Below are positions 23,433-32,880 of a DNA stretch of 64,000 nucleotides, piece after piece. The translations under genes were made by a program, and so were the position numbers. Location of the stretch: NCBI GenBank assembly GCA_963695705.1, contig CAVOHB010000001.1:62001-126000 (forward strand), given 5' to 3'. The notes beneath the pieces were generated by a model. The model worked only from the letters and a program-made list of their open reading frames with translations, ran no database searches and was not told the DNA's origin. This stretch comes from JBKPNJ01 sp963695705 (GTDB lineage Bacteria; Actinomycetota; Actinomycetes; Propionibacteriales; Nocardioidaceae). Every line of letters begins with the position of its first letter. Within the stretch, counting starts at the first letter, position 1.

Positions 23433-24947
23433 TCAGCGCGACGAGTAGTTGGGCGCCTCGACCGTCATCTGGATGTCGTGCGGATGGCTCTCCTTGAGCC
23501 CGGCTGAGGTGATCCGCACGAAGCGGCCACCCGACTGCAGCTCCGGGACCGTACCCGCGCCGCAGTAGAACATCGCCTGCCGCAGCCCGCCGACCAGCTG
23601 GTGCGCGACCGCGGCGAGCGGCCCCCGGTAGGGGACCTGTCCCTCGATCCCCTCTGGGACCAGCTGGTCGTCGGAGCCGACGTCGTTCTGGAAGTAGCGG
23701 TCCTTGGAGTACGCCCGCCGCTGCTGGCCACGGGACTGCTGGGCGCCCAGCGACCCCATCCCACGGTAGGACTTGAACTGCTTGCCGTTGATGAACACGA
23801 GCTCACCCGGGCTCTCGTCGCAGCCGGCCAGCAGCGAGCCGACCATCACCGTGTCGGCACCCGCGGCGATCGCCTTGGCGATGTCACCGGAGTACTGGAG
23901 GCCGCCGTCGCCGATCACCGGCACTCCGCGGCTCCGGCAGGCCCGGGCCGCCTCGAAGATCGCCGTGACCTGCGGGACGCCGACTCCGGCGACGACCCGG
24001 GTGGTGCAGATCGAGCCCGGCCCGACGCCCACCTTGACCCCATCGGCTCCTGCCTCGACCAGCGCCTGGGCACCCTGCCCGGTCGCCACGTTGCCGCCGA
24101 CCACGTCGACGGCGGCGGCCGCCGGCTCCGCCTTGAGCCTGGCGATCATCTCCAGCACCGCACGCGAGTGCGCGTGGGCCATGTCGACGACCAGCACGTC
24201 CACCCCTGCTTCGACGAGCATCATCGACCGCTTCCACGCGTCGTCGAAGATGCCCACGGCCGCGCCGACGCGCAGCCGCCCCGCGCCGTCCTTGGTGGCA
24301 CCGGGGAACTGGTCGCGCTTGACGAAGTCCTTCAGCGTGATCAGCCCTTGGAGCACGTCATGGTCGTCGACCAGCGGCAGCTTCTCGATCTTGTGCCGGC
24401 GCAACAGCTGCATCGCGTCGTCGCCGCTGATACCGACCCGGCCGGTGACCAGCGGCATCGGGGTCATGATGTCGCGGACCGCGAGCGAACGAGAGGCCTC
24501 GAACCGCATGTCGCGGTTGGTGACGATGCCGAGCAGGTGGCCCACGGCGTCCACCACGGGGACGCCGGAGATCCGGAAACGGGCGCACAGGGCGTCCGCC
24601 TCGGCGATTGTGGCGTCGGGGCCGATCGTGATGGGCTGGGCGACCATGCCCGCCTCGGACCGTTTCACGAGGTCGACCTGCTGCGCCTGGTCCTCGATCG
24701 ACAGGTTGCGGTGCAGCACCCCGATACCGCCCTGCCGGGCCATCGCGATCGCCATCCGCGCCTCGGTCACCGTGTCCATGGCGCTGGACACCAGCGGCAT
24801 CGAGACGCTGATGTTGCGTGACACCCGGCTGGTGGTGTCGGCCTCGCTGGGCACCACGTCGGACTCGCCGGGCAGCAGCAGCACGTCGTCAAAGGTGAGC
24901 CCGAGGGCCGCGAACTTGTCCGGTACACCTGCGGGGGTCAGCTCCAT
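23433..24947 (-). CDS. guaB: Inosine-5'-monophosphate dehydrogenase
   Basis: A 504-residue enzyme oxidising IMP to XMP with NAD, the committed step to GMP. The barrel opens with LTFDDVLLLPGESDV. A paired CBS (Bateman) module sits at about residues 95-215 (ITIGPDATIAEADAL, GIVTNRDMRF). The catalytic Cys is in GPGSICTTR near residue 310, and the flap has AYSKDRYFQ with the family's Tyr and Arg. Full length. It lies just after groEL and before guaB3. The Bateman module suggests allosteric purine-nucleotide control. Confidence 0.97.
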   Translation of the reverse strand: MELTPAGVPDKFAALGLTFDDVLLLPGESDVVPSEADTTSRVSRNISVSMPLVSSAMDTVTEARMAIAMARQGGIGVLHRNLSIEDQAQQVDLVKRSEAGMVAQPITIGPDATIAEADALCARFRISGVPVVDAVGHLLGIVTNRDMRFEASRSLAVRDIMTPMPLVTGRVGISGDDAMQLLRRHKIEKLPLVDDHDVLQGLITLKDFVKRDQFPGATKDGAGRLRVGAAVGIFDDAWKRSMMLVEAGVDVLVVDMAHAHSRAVLEMIARLKAEPAAAAVDVVGGNVATGQGAQALVEAGADGVKVGVGPGSICTTRVVAGVGVPQVTAIFEAARACRSRGVPVIGDGGLQYSGDIAKAIAAGADTVMVGSLLAGCDESPGELVFINGKQFKSYRGMGSLGAQQSRGQQRRAYSKDRYFQNDVGSDDQLVPEGIEGQVPYRGPLAAVAHQLVGGLRQAMFYCGAGTVPELQSGGRFVRITSAGLKESHPHDIQMTVEAPNYSSR

Positions 24948-25009
24948 GACGGTTCATCCTAGCCCTGCGGGCACGCTCGAAGCCCGATGTCACGGCCGCG
25001 CAACTCAGA

Positions 25010-25055
25010 GACGACGGAGCCCCGTGCCGGGGTTCCGGCGCGGGGCTCCGTCGAC
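25010..25055 (-). terminator. Predicted groEL terminator hairpin
   Basis: Arms of 19 nt (GACGACGGAGCCCCGTGCC and an inverse with two mismatches) around an 8-nt loop lie about 30 nt after the groEL stop. The stem is very G+C rich and lacks a U-tract, as in many actinobacterial terminators. It separates groESL from guaB. Confidence 0.7.
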
Positions 25056-25082
25056 TGCGTTCGTTCAGTGCACCTGCCGAGA

Positions 25083-26705
<1,623 letters not shown>

Positions 26706-26830
26706 GTCTGGGAAGTCCCTTCACATGGCTTCGCCCCGGAGACCCGAGCGGGTCGCCCGGGGCGATGCCAGACGTTCGAAACGGTGTCGGCGCGGCTGAT
26801 CAGTGCCAGCGACGCCGATCTGGATTAGAT

Positions 26831-27127
26831 CTACTTGTCGACGACGGCGAGGATGTCACGCGCGGAGAGGATGAGGTATTCCTCGCCGCTGTACTTCACC
26901 TCGGTGCCGCCGTACTTGCTGTAAATAACGGTGTCACCAACGGTGACGTCGAGTGGGACGCGGTTACCGTTGTCATCGACGCGGCCCGGGCCGATCGCCA
27001 GGACTTCGCCCTCCTGGGGCTTCTCCTTGGCGGTGTCCGGGATGACCAGGCCTGAGGCCGTGGTCTCCTCTGCTTCGAGCGTCTTGACGACGATCCGGTC
27101 TTCGAGCGGTTTGATGCTGACCGACAC
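26831..27127 (-). CDS. groES: Co-chaperonin GroES
   Basis: A 98-residue co-chaperonin capping GroEL. It starts VSVSIKPLEDRIVVKTLEAEETTASGL, with the mobile loop near residues 17-32, and ends EEYLILSARDILAVVDK; the central VGDTVIYSKYGGTEVKY is standard. GTG at 27127 has a strong GGGGAGG ribosome site. It heads the groESL operon, whose promoter carries two CIRCE operators (27238-27309), so HrcA heat-shock control is expected. Confidence 0.97.
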   Translation of the reverse strand: MSVSIKPLEDRIVVKTLEAEETTASGLVIPDTAKEKPQEGEVLAIGPGRVDDNGNRVPLDVTVGDTVIYSKYGGTEVKYSGEEYLILSARDILAVVDK

Positions 27128-27237
27128 TTGCCGACCTCCCCTTTCACGGGACGAAGAGGTGTCACATTGAGTACGTTGGGTGCTGCGAGCTGCTCACGTC
27201 GTCGCGGTGCCGTGGGCAAATCGCGGGCCCCTGCTGG

Positions 27238-27264
27238 TTAGCACCCCCAGGTTGAGAGTGCTAA
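27238..27264. promoter_or_regulatory. CIRCE operator 1 (HrcA site) of groESL
   Basis: TTAGCACCC-N9-GAGTGCTAA, the HrcA inverted repeat with one mismatch in the left arm (CCC for CTC). It lies just downstream of the -10 box at 27269-27274, over the probable start of transcription. Confidence 0.9.
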
Positions 27265-27268
27265 GAGG

Positions 27269-27297
27269 AATCTATGCCGTGATTAGCACTCGGTCAA
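27269..27297 (-). promoter_or_regulatory. groESL promoter
   Basis: On the minus strand TTGACC (27297-27292) is 17 nt from TAGATT (27274-27269). This near-consensus sigma-70-type promoter is framed by the two CIRCE elements, one over the spacer/-35 and one over the start region. Confidence 0.75.
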
Positions 27298-27309
27298 CCT
27301 GAGTGCCAG
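27283..27309. promoter_or_regulatory. CIRCE operator 2 (HrcA site), upstream copy
   Basis: TTAGCACTC-N9-GAGTGCCAG: a perfect left arm and a right arm with two changes from GAGTGCTAA. It covers the -35 and spacer of the groESL promoter. It ends about 50 nt before the divergent methyltransferase gene, which it might also affect. Confidence 0.8.
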
Positions 27310-27358
27310 ATCGCCGGGACTCAACCGGGCTGCGACGTCACCCGACCACAATGGCCGC

Positions 27359-28552
27359 ATGGACCTGGACACCCTCGCGGCGCTGCGCAGCGAGTCCGGC
27401 CAGGCGCTCCTCGACGCGGTCGACCGTGCGTACGACGGGCACAACGCGCTGGCCGTCTCGGCGTCGCTCCGGACCGCCAACCAACCGGAGGTCGTGGCGG
27501 CCGCGCTGACCCAGGTGGACCTCCGGCGACGTGCGGCGGTGAAGTTCGGCGAGCGTGCCTCGCTGATGTTCTTCACCCGCGACGCGCTCGAACAGGCCAC
27601 CCGGCAGACGGTCGCCGCGCACCGGGCGTCGCGGCTGACGCGGCTCGTCGGGGCCGGCGGCGCCGGCGGCACGGCGATCGACCTGGGCTGCGGCATCGGC
27701 GGGGACCTGATCGCCCTGCGGACCGCCGGGGTCGAGGCTGCCGGGATCGAGCTCGACCCGCTCCGCGCGGCGATCGCGCGGGCCAACCTCGCGGCACTCG
27801 AACTGGGCGGCTCGGTAACGACCGGCGACGCGACCACGGCTCGCCTCGACGGCTTCGACGTGGCCTACGCCGACCCGACCCGCAGACGCGGCGAGCGGCG
27901 CGTCTTCGACCCCGCCGGCTTCACCCCGCCGTGGCCGTTCGTCGAGACGCTGCTGCGGCGCCGCTCGGTGGTGAAGACGGCGCCTGGGATCCCGCACGAG
28001 ATGGTCCCCGAGGGGGTCGAGGCTGAGTGGGTCAGCGACGGGTCCGGCGTCAAGGAGACGGCGCTGTGGTCGCCCGGGCTGGCCACGGCGCGCCGCCGGG
28101 CGACGCTGCTGCCCGGGCGAGCCTCGCTGTCCGACGAGGACGACCCTGGACGCGTCGACGTGCTCCCACCCGGGGGTTTCCTCTACGAGCCGGCCGGTGC
28201 CGTGATCCGGGCCGGCCTGGTCGGGGCCGTCGCCGTGATCGTGCACGGCGGCCTGCTCGACGCGCGGATCGCCTACGTCACCTCGGGCTCGGCCGTCCCG
28301 ACACCGTTCGCCCGCTGCTACCGGGTGCTGGACGTGCTGCCGTACCAGGAGAAGCGTCTGCGCGCCGCGCTGACGACACGTGGGGTCGGCCCGCTCACGA
28401 TCAAGAAGCGGGGGGTCGACATCGTTCCAGAGGTGCTGCGCAGGCGGCTGGCGCTGCGCGGCGACGCGCCGGCGACGATCGTCCTGACCCGCGCCGCCGG
28501 CCGGGCGATCGTGCTGCTCGTCGATCCGGTGCTCCCGACCAACCGCAACTGA
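27359..28552 (+). CDS. Class I SAM-dependent methyltransferase with THUMP-like C-terminal domain
   Basis: A 397-residue cytoplasmic protein. The SAM-binding motif I is AIDLGCGIGGDLIAL (about residues 103-117). The acidic AGIELDPLR motif II and the AYADPTRR motif, resembling an N-methyltransferase DPPY-type signature, follow. The C-terminal third (about 300-397; LPYQEKRLRAAL, LTIKKRGVDI) matches the THUMP-like domain of an actinobacterial family with unknown RNA substrate. ATG at 27359 is used. It is divergent from groES, sharing a regulatory region with two CIRCE sites, and converges with tsaD. Confidence 0.85.
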   Translation: MDLDTLAALRSESGQALLDAVDRAYDGHNALAVSASLRTANQPEVVAAALTQVDLRRRAAVKFGERASLMFFTRDALEQATRQTVAAHRASRLTRLVGAGGAGGTAIDLGCGIGGDLIALRTAGVEAAGIELDPLRAAIARANLAALELGGSVTTGDATTARLDGFDVAYADPTRRRGERRVFDPAGFTPPWPFVETLLRRRSVVKTAPGIPHEMVPEGVEAEWVSDGSGVKETALWSPGLATARRRATLLPGRASLSDEDDPGRVDVLPPGGFLYEPAGAVIRAGLVGAVAVIVHGGLLDARIAYVTSGSAVPTPFARCYRVLDVLPYQEKRLRAALTTRGVGPLTIKKRGVDIVPEVLRRRLALRGDAPATIVLTRAAGRAIVLLVDPVLPTNRN

Positions 28553-28597
28553 CTCGCCGACCTGGCGGAGGGGCCGGTCGCAGCGGGATGGGTCCGG

Positions 28598-29683
28598 TCA
28601 CACGACCACCGTCGTCAGCGGCAGCGAGGAGTCCGCGGACAGGCCGGGCCCGGAGGCGGGCCGGCCGCGGGCGAGCAGCTCGGCGCCCAGCGCGGCCACC
28701 ATGGCGCCGTTGTCGGTGCACAGCCTGGGGCTCGGCACCCGCAGCTGGACCCCGGCCGCCGCCGCCCGATCGGCGGCCATCGACCGCAGCCTGCTGTTCG
28801 CCGCCACCCCGCCGCCGATCAGCAGATGGCTCACGCCGTGCTCGCGGCAGGCGTCGACCGCCTTCCTGGTCAGGACGTCGCAGACCGCCTCCTGGAAGGA
28901 CGCGGCCACATCCTCCACAGGTACGGGCTCACCGTCGCGCTCCCGCGACTCCACCCACCGCGCCACCGCGGTCTTCAGGCCCGAGAACGAGAAGTCGAAC
29001 CGGTGCCGCTGCAGGTCGCGCGCCGAGGTCAGCCCGCGTGGGAAGGTCACGTACGCGGCGTCCCCGCCGGTGGCCGCCCGGTCGATGTAGGGCCCGCCGG
29101 GGAACGGCAGCCCGAGCACGCGGGCGACCTTGTCGAACGCCTCCCCCGCCGCGTCGTCCAGCGTCGAGCCCATCGGGTCGCAACCGAGAGTCACGTCGTC
29201 GACCAGCAGCAGGCTCGAGTGCCCGCCGCTGACCAGCAGGGCGACGCACGGCTCCGGCAGCCGGCCGTGTTCGAGCTGGTCGACGGCGACGTGTGCGGCC
29301 AGGTGGTTGACCCCGAAGACCGGCTTGTCCAGACCCAGCGCCAAGGCCTTCGCCGCCGCGACCCCGACCAGCAGTGCGCCGACCAGACCGGGCCCGCTGG
29401 TGACCGCAACCGCATCGATGTCGGCGAGGCCGACACCCGCCTGCGTGCAGGCCCGACCGATGGTCGGCACCATCGCCTCGAGATGGGCCCGGCTGGCCAC
29501 TTCCGGTACGACGCCCCCGAAGCGCGCGTGCTCCTCGACGCTGGAGGCGACGGCGTCGGCGAGCAGCGTCGTGCCGTGGACGATCCCGACCCCGGTCTCG
29601 TCGCAGGACGTCTCGATGCCGAGGACGAGCGGCTCGTCGCGGCGCCGGGCTGCGGGCGCGTGCGGAGTGGTCACGTCAGCCAT
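28598..29683 (-). CDS. tsaD: tRNA N6-adenosine threonylcarbamoyltransferase subunit TsaD
   Basis: A 361-residue ASKHA-fold enzyme that transfers threonylcarbamoyl from TC-AMP to A37 of ANN-decoding tRNAs, with TsaB and TsaE. The sequence shows LGIETSCDETGVG, the metal-binding HLAAH motif near residue 134, SGGHSSLLLV, and the nucleotide-binding LLIGGGVAANSRLR. It ends the operon; its start lies 8 nt inside the rimI 3' end. TsaB and TsaE are in the same operon; TsaC is not in the window. Confidence 0.97.
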   Translation of the reverse strand: MADVTTPHAPAARRRDEPLVLGIETSCDETGVGIVHGTTLLADAVASSVEEHARFGGVVPEVASRAHLEAMVPTIGRACTQAGVGLADIDAVAVTSGPGLVGALLVGVAAAKALALGLDKPVFGVNHLAAHVAVDQLEHGRLPEPCVALLVSGGHSSLLLVDDVTLGCDPMGSTLDDAAGEAFDKVARVLGLPFPGGPYIDRAATGGDAAYVTFPRGLTSARDLQRHRFDFSFSGLKTAVARWVESRERDGEPVPVEDVAASFQEAVCDVLTRKAVDACREHGVSHLLIGGGVAANSRLRSMAADRAAAAGVQLRVPSPRLCTDNGAMVAALGAELLARGRPASGPGLSADSSLPLTTVVV

Positions 29684-30155
29684 TCTCGCTGGCGGGTCCG
29701 TCCCGCGGCCACGGGCGGAGCTCGAGTCCGAGTACGAGGGCGTCGGCGTGGGACCGGTAGTACGCGCGGCGTCTCGACAGCTCGGAGAAACCGCGGCTCA
29801 GGTACAGCTCCCGCGCCGCGGTGTTGGTGTCGGCGACCTCGAGCAGCAGCCGGTCGCATCCGTCACCGCGCACCCGCTCCACCACTGCGTCGAGCAGTGC
29901 CGTCCCGACCCGACGCCGTCGCGAGTGGGCGACGACGGCGATCCGGTCCAGGTCGGCGGTGCCGCCGGCCATAGTCGCGAAGGCGTAACCGACACACTCC
30001 TCCGCCTCGAGCGCGACCACGCCGACCCCGGTGCCCGGGTCCCGGGCCAGCTCGAGCGCAACGGTGGCGACCGACCAGGCGTCGACGCCGAACAGCTCCT
30101 GCTCCAGTGAGCAGACCGCATCCAGATCCCGCGGCCGTGCGGCGCGCAGCCTCAC
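29676..30155 (-). CDS. rimI: Ribosomal-protein-alanine N-acetyltransferase RimI
   Basis: A 159-residue GNAT that acetylates the N-terminus of S18 (and possibly other proteins). Features are the VRLRAARPRDLDAV opening, the SVATVALEL helix, the acetyl-CoA loop SRRRRVGTALLD and C-terminal AARELYLSRGFSELSRRRAYYR. The GTG start overlaps the tsaB stop (GTGA), which fixes 30155 as the start. Its place between tsaB and tsaD is conserved in bacteria. S18 itself is not encoded in this window. Confidence 0.93.
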   Translation of the reverse strand: MRLRAARPRDLDAVCSLEQELFGVDAWSVATVALELARDPGTGVGVVALEAEECVGYAFATMAGGTADLDRIAVVAHSRRRRVGTALLDAVVERVRGDGCDRLLLEVADTNTAARELYLSRGFSELSRRRAYYRSHADALVLGLELRPWPRDGPASENG

Positions 30156-30781
30156 AGCGCGGACTTGGGTGGGTGCGGGGCGGCGATGTCGGGCCGTCGC
30201 AGGTACCACGGCTCCGGGTCGACGCAGGTGATGCTCCCCGCGCCGACATGGGACGCCATCACCGCGGCGGACGGGTGCCGTGGTCGGACGGCGTTCGGGA
30301 AGTCCGCCGGGTAGAGCTCCGCGCCGACACCCGCGACCGGGAGGGAGGTCGCGACGTCCGCGGCCCTGGAGACATGCGGGCCGTCGATGCGCGTATGCGT
30401 GTCGGCGTACGAAGCCCAGTAGACCTCCCGGCGCCGCGCGTCGGTGGCGACCCGGAAGGGTCCGCGCAGGTCGACCTCCGCAGCGAGCACGTCGAGGGTG
30501 CACACGCCGCGTACCGGCAGCCCGAGCACCATCCCGAGGGTTCGCGCGGTGACCAGCCCGACGCGCAGGCCGGTGAAAGGGCCAGGTCCGACACCCACGA
30601 CGATGTCGGTGAGCTCGGACCGGGAGGCACCCGCCTGCTGCAGAACCTGGGCGATCGACGGGACGAGCGCCTCGGCGTGCCGCACCGCGCCCTCGGCGTT
30701 GGCTTCGGCGAGGACCGAACGGCCGTCGTGCAACGCGACCGTCACGACCGCGGTGGCCGTGTCGAATGCGAGCAGCAGCAC
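30152..30781 (-). CDS. tsaB: t6A biosynthesis scaffold protein TsaB
   Basis: A 209-residue ASKHA-fold paralogue of TsaD, lacking the HxxxH metal site, that dimerises with TsaD to make t6A. Visible marks are LLLAFDTATAVVTVAL at the N-terminus, VGVGPGPFTGLRVGL (about residues 60-74) and ARRREVYWASY. The GTG start at 30781 is 18 nt after the GNAT-TsaE gene. Its stop overlaps rimI. Confidence 0.93.
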   Translation of the reverse strand: MLLLAFDTATAVVTVALHDGRSVLAEANAEGAVRHAEALVPSIAQVLQQAGASRSELTDIVVGVGPGPFTGLRVGLVTARTLGMVLGLPVRGVCTLDVLAAEVDLRGPFRVATDARRREVYWASYADTHTRIDGPHVSRAADVATSLPVAGVGAELYPADFPNAVRPRHPSAAVMASHVGAGSITCVDPEPWYLRRPDIAAPHPPKSAL

Positions 30782-30799
30782 GCCATGCAGCGTACGACG

Positions 30800-31771
30800 T
30801 CAGTGGCCGCGACCCGGTGCTCCAGATGTGGTCGCGGGGCCCGGTCGTAGCATCGGTCGGAGGGCCGCGCCCACCCACCGAAGGCCGACCGGCACGATCC
30901 GCACCGTGCGCACCTCGTCGTGGTCGGCGTCGGTGTGGCCGGGCGAACGGCTGATCGACACCTCGAGCCGGTCCTCCGACAGGCCCTCGGCCAGCCCACC
31001 CCCCCACTCGACCACCGTCACGGCGTCGCTCAGCGCTGTGTCCAGGTCGAGGTCGTCGAGTTCGGCCGCGCCGCCGAGGCGGTAGGCGTCGACATGCACG
31101 AGGGCCGGTCCGCCACCCAGGGAGGGATGCACCCGCGCGATGACGAACGTCGGTGAGGTGATGTCGCCCCGCACCCCCAGTCCGTCGCCGACACCCTGGG
31201 CGAGCGTGGTCTTCCCGGCCCCGAGCTCCCCGCTCAGCAGCACGACGTCGCCAGCGGTCAACGACTGGGCCAGCTGACGGCCCAGTCGCCTGGTGTCCGA
31301 CGCCGACGGCGTGGTCACCTCGAACGGCAGCGTCTTGGCGTACTCGATGTGCACGCCCGACTCGGCGGCGACCAGGTATCCGCGCCGCTCCCAGAACCGG
31401 CGGGTGGCGGGCAGCTCGGCGCGTGCGGCCAGACGTACGACGTCGGCGCCGCGGCGGTCGGCGACCTCTTCGGCCACCCCCACCAGAGCCGAGGCGACAC
31501 CGCGTTGCTGGAACCTCGGATGCACCGACACCCGGCGCAGCACGAGGCTGGTGTGACGGGCCCGGAACAGCAGCGCGCCGGCCGGCAGACCGTCGACCAG
31601 GGCCAGCAGCCCACCCTCCTCATCGAGGGCCCGGGCCACGGAGTCGACCGACTCCTGCACGGCCGTGGACGGCGGGTCGAGCCGCTGCCGGGCGCCGAAC
31701 GCCGCATGGATGACGTCGAGCACGTCACCGGCGTGTTGCGGACCCACCTCGAGGACCTGCAGGTCGCTCAT
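30800..31771 (-). CDS. tsaE: GNAT acetyltransferase fused to t6A ATPase subunit TsaE
   Basis: A 323-residue fusion. Residues 1-147 are a GNAT domain with HPRFQQRGVASALVG as acetyl-CoA loop near residue 84-98 and RRFWERRGYLV near 124-133. Residues about 150-323 form TsaE, the ATPase that drives the TsaBD cycle: Walker A GELGAGKTT at 181-189, ITSPTFVI near 206-213 and HVDAYRL, with VVEWGGGL as the conserved Trp-containing loop. Bacterial TsaE is usually about 150 residues alone. The start ATG overlaps the alpha/beta hydrolase stop (ATGA), and no internal start is needed. The GNAT substrate is unknown; RimI is separately encoded two genes on. Confidence 0.93.
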   Translation of the reverse strand: MSDLQVLEVGPQHAGDVLDVIHAAFGARQRLDPPSTAVQESVDSVARALDEEGGLLALVDGLPAGALLFRARHTSLVLRRVSVHPRFQQRGVASALVGVAEEVADRRGADVVRLAARAELPATRRFWERRGYLVAAESGVHIEYAKTLPFEVTTPSASDTRRLGRQLAQSLTAGDVVLLSGELGAGKTTLAQGVGDGLGVRGDITSPTFVIARVHPSLGGGPALVHVDAYRLGGAAELDDLDLDTALSDAVTVVEWGGGLAEGLSEDRLEVSISRSPGHTDADHDEVRTVRIVPVGLRWVGAALRPMLRPGPATTSGAPGRGH

Positions 31772-32880
31772 CGTGACGGCGTGCCCGAGGCGCGGGCGAG
31801 CAGGTCCCGCAGGCTCCGGTTCACCTCGTCGTGCCGTTCGAGGATCACCATGTGGCCGGCGCCCTCGATCTCGCAGAACTCGGCGGTCGGCAGGCGTTCC
31901 GCCGTCTCGCGACTGTGCCGCACCGGCGTCATCTTGTCCTGCGAGCCGCACAGGATGAGCGTCTCCACGTGGCTGAGGCTGACCAGGGCGGCAACCTTGT
32001 CGTAGCTGTCGAACCCGGGGAGGAAGTCCGCCACGACGTCGATGGGCGTCGACTGGAGCATCTGGTCGGTGAACTCGACGTAGGCGGCGGGTGCCCTCGT
32101 CCCGAAGGCGGTCCGCCTCGTCACGGCGAAACCGAGCGCACCGCCGACTCGTCGGCCGGAGTCGACGACGGCCGGCGCCCGGGCGAGCAACGCGACCGTC
32201 GCGGGGGCCAGGACGTCGATGAACCTGCCCGGCAGCCCGGGCAGGCCCAGGGTTAGGGCGCCGAGCCCCCCGACGCTGGTCGCGATCAGTGCCACCCCCG
32301 TGACCCGGCTTCGGAACATCTCTGGGTGCTGGTCGGCGAGCGCCATGATCGTCATGCCGCCCATCGAATGTCCCACCAGGACGACCGGGCCGGTGGGGGC
32401 GGTCGCGTCGAGCACGGCGAGCAGGTCGCGCCCGAGCTGGTCGATGTTCGCGTGGTCGCGGTCGGACCGCTCGGAGCGGCCGTGTGAGCGCTGGTCGTAG
32501 AAGACCTGCCGGTAGTCACCGCGCAGGTCGCGGCGCTGGAAGTGCCAGGACCTGAGGTTGAGCGCGTACCCGTGCACGAACACCACGGTCGGCCGGAGCG
32601 GCGGGTTGGCGGCTCCGTCAGCTCCAGCGGCTCCGGCTGCTCCGGCGGCTCCGGCGGCCGTGTCGACGTCGTCGACCTCGACGTGCAGCTTGAGGCCGTC
32701 CGCGGTGCGTACGGTCATCGGCTCCCCGTGGAGGGACCCGAGCGCGCTCAGCGCGCTCAGCTCGTGTGCGTCCAGACCGGAGCGCTTCACCACCGCCCGG
32801 GTCGTCACCCCCGCCGCCAGGACGCCCATCGCGGCGCCGGCCAGGGCGGCGATCCTGCCCACCGACCGGCTCTGGCTCAT
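31768..32880 (-). CDS. Alpha/beta hydrolase with N-terminal membrane anchor
   Basis: A 370-residue serine hydrolase. A hydrophobic N-terminal segment (IAALAGAAMGVLAAGV, about residues 10-25) suggests a signal anchor. An Ala/Gly linker made of AAG units (about 75-87) precedes FVHGYALNLRSW; the nucleophile elbow GHSMGG is near residue 164. The acid is probably the Asp in CGSQDKMTP, and the base is the His in GAGHMVILE. This gene sits between alr and tsaE in most actinobacteria, yet its substrate is unknown. It overlaps alr and tsaE by ATGA at both ends. Confidence 0.9.
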   Translation of the reverse strand: MSQSRSVGRIAALAGAAMGVLAAGVTTRAVVKRSGLDAHELSALSALGSLHGEPMTVRTADGLKLHVEVDDVDTAAGAAGAAGAAGADGAANPPLRPTVVFVHGYALNLRSWHFQRRDLRGDYRQVFYDQRSHGRSERSDRDHANIDQLGRDLLAVLDATAPTGPVVLVGHSMGGMTIMALADQHPEMFRSRVTGVALIATSVGGLGALTLGLPGLPGRFIDVLAPATVALLARAPAVVDSGRRVGGALGFAVTRRTAFGTRAPAAYVEFTDQMLQSTPIDVVADFLPGFDSYDKVAALVSLSHVETLILCGSQDKMTPVRHSRETAERLPTAEFCEIEGAGHMVILERHDEVNRSLRDLLARASGTPSR

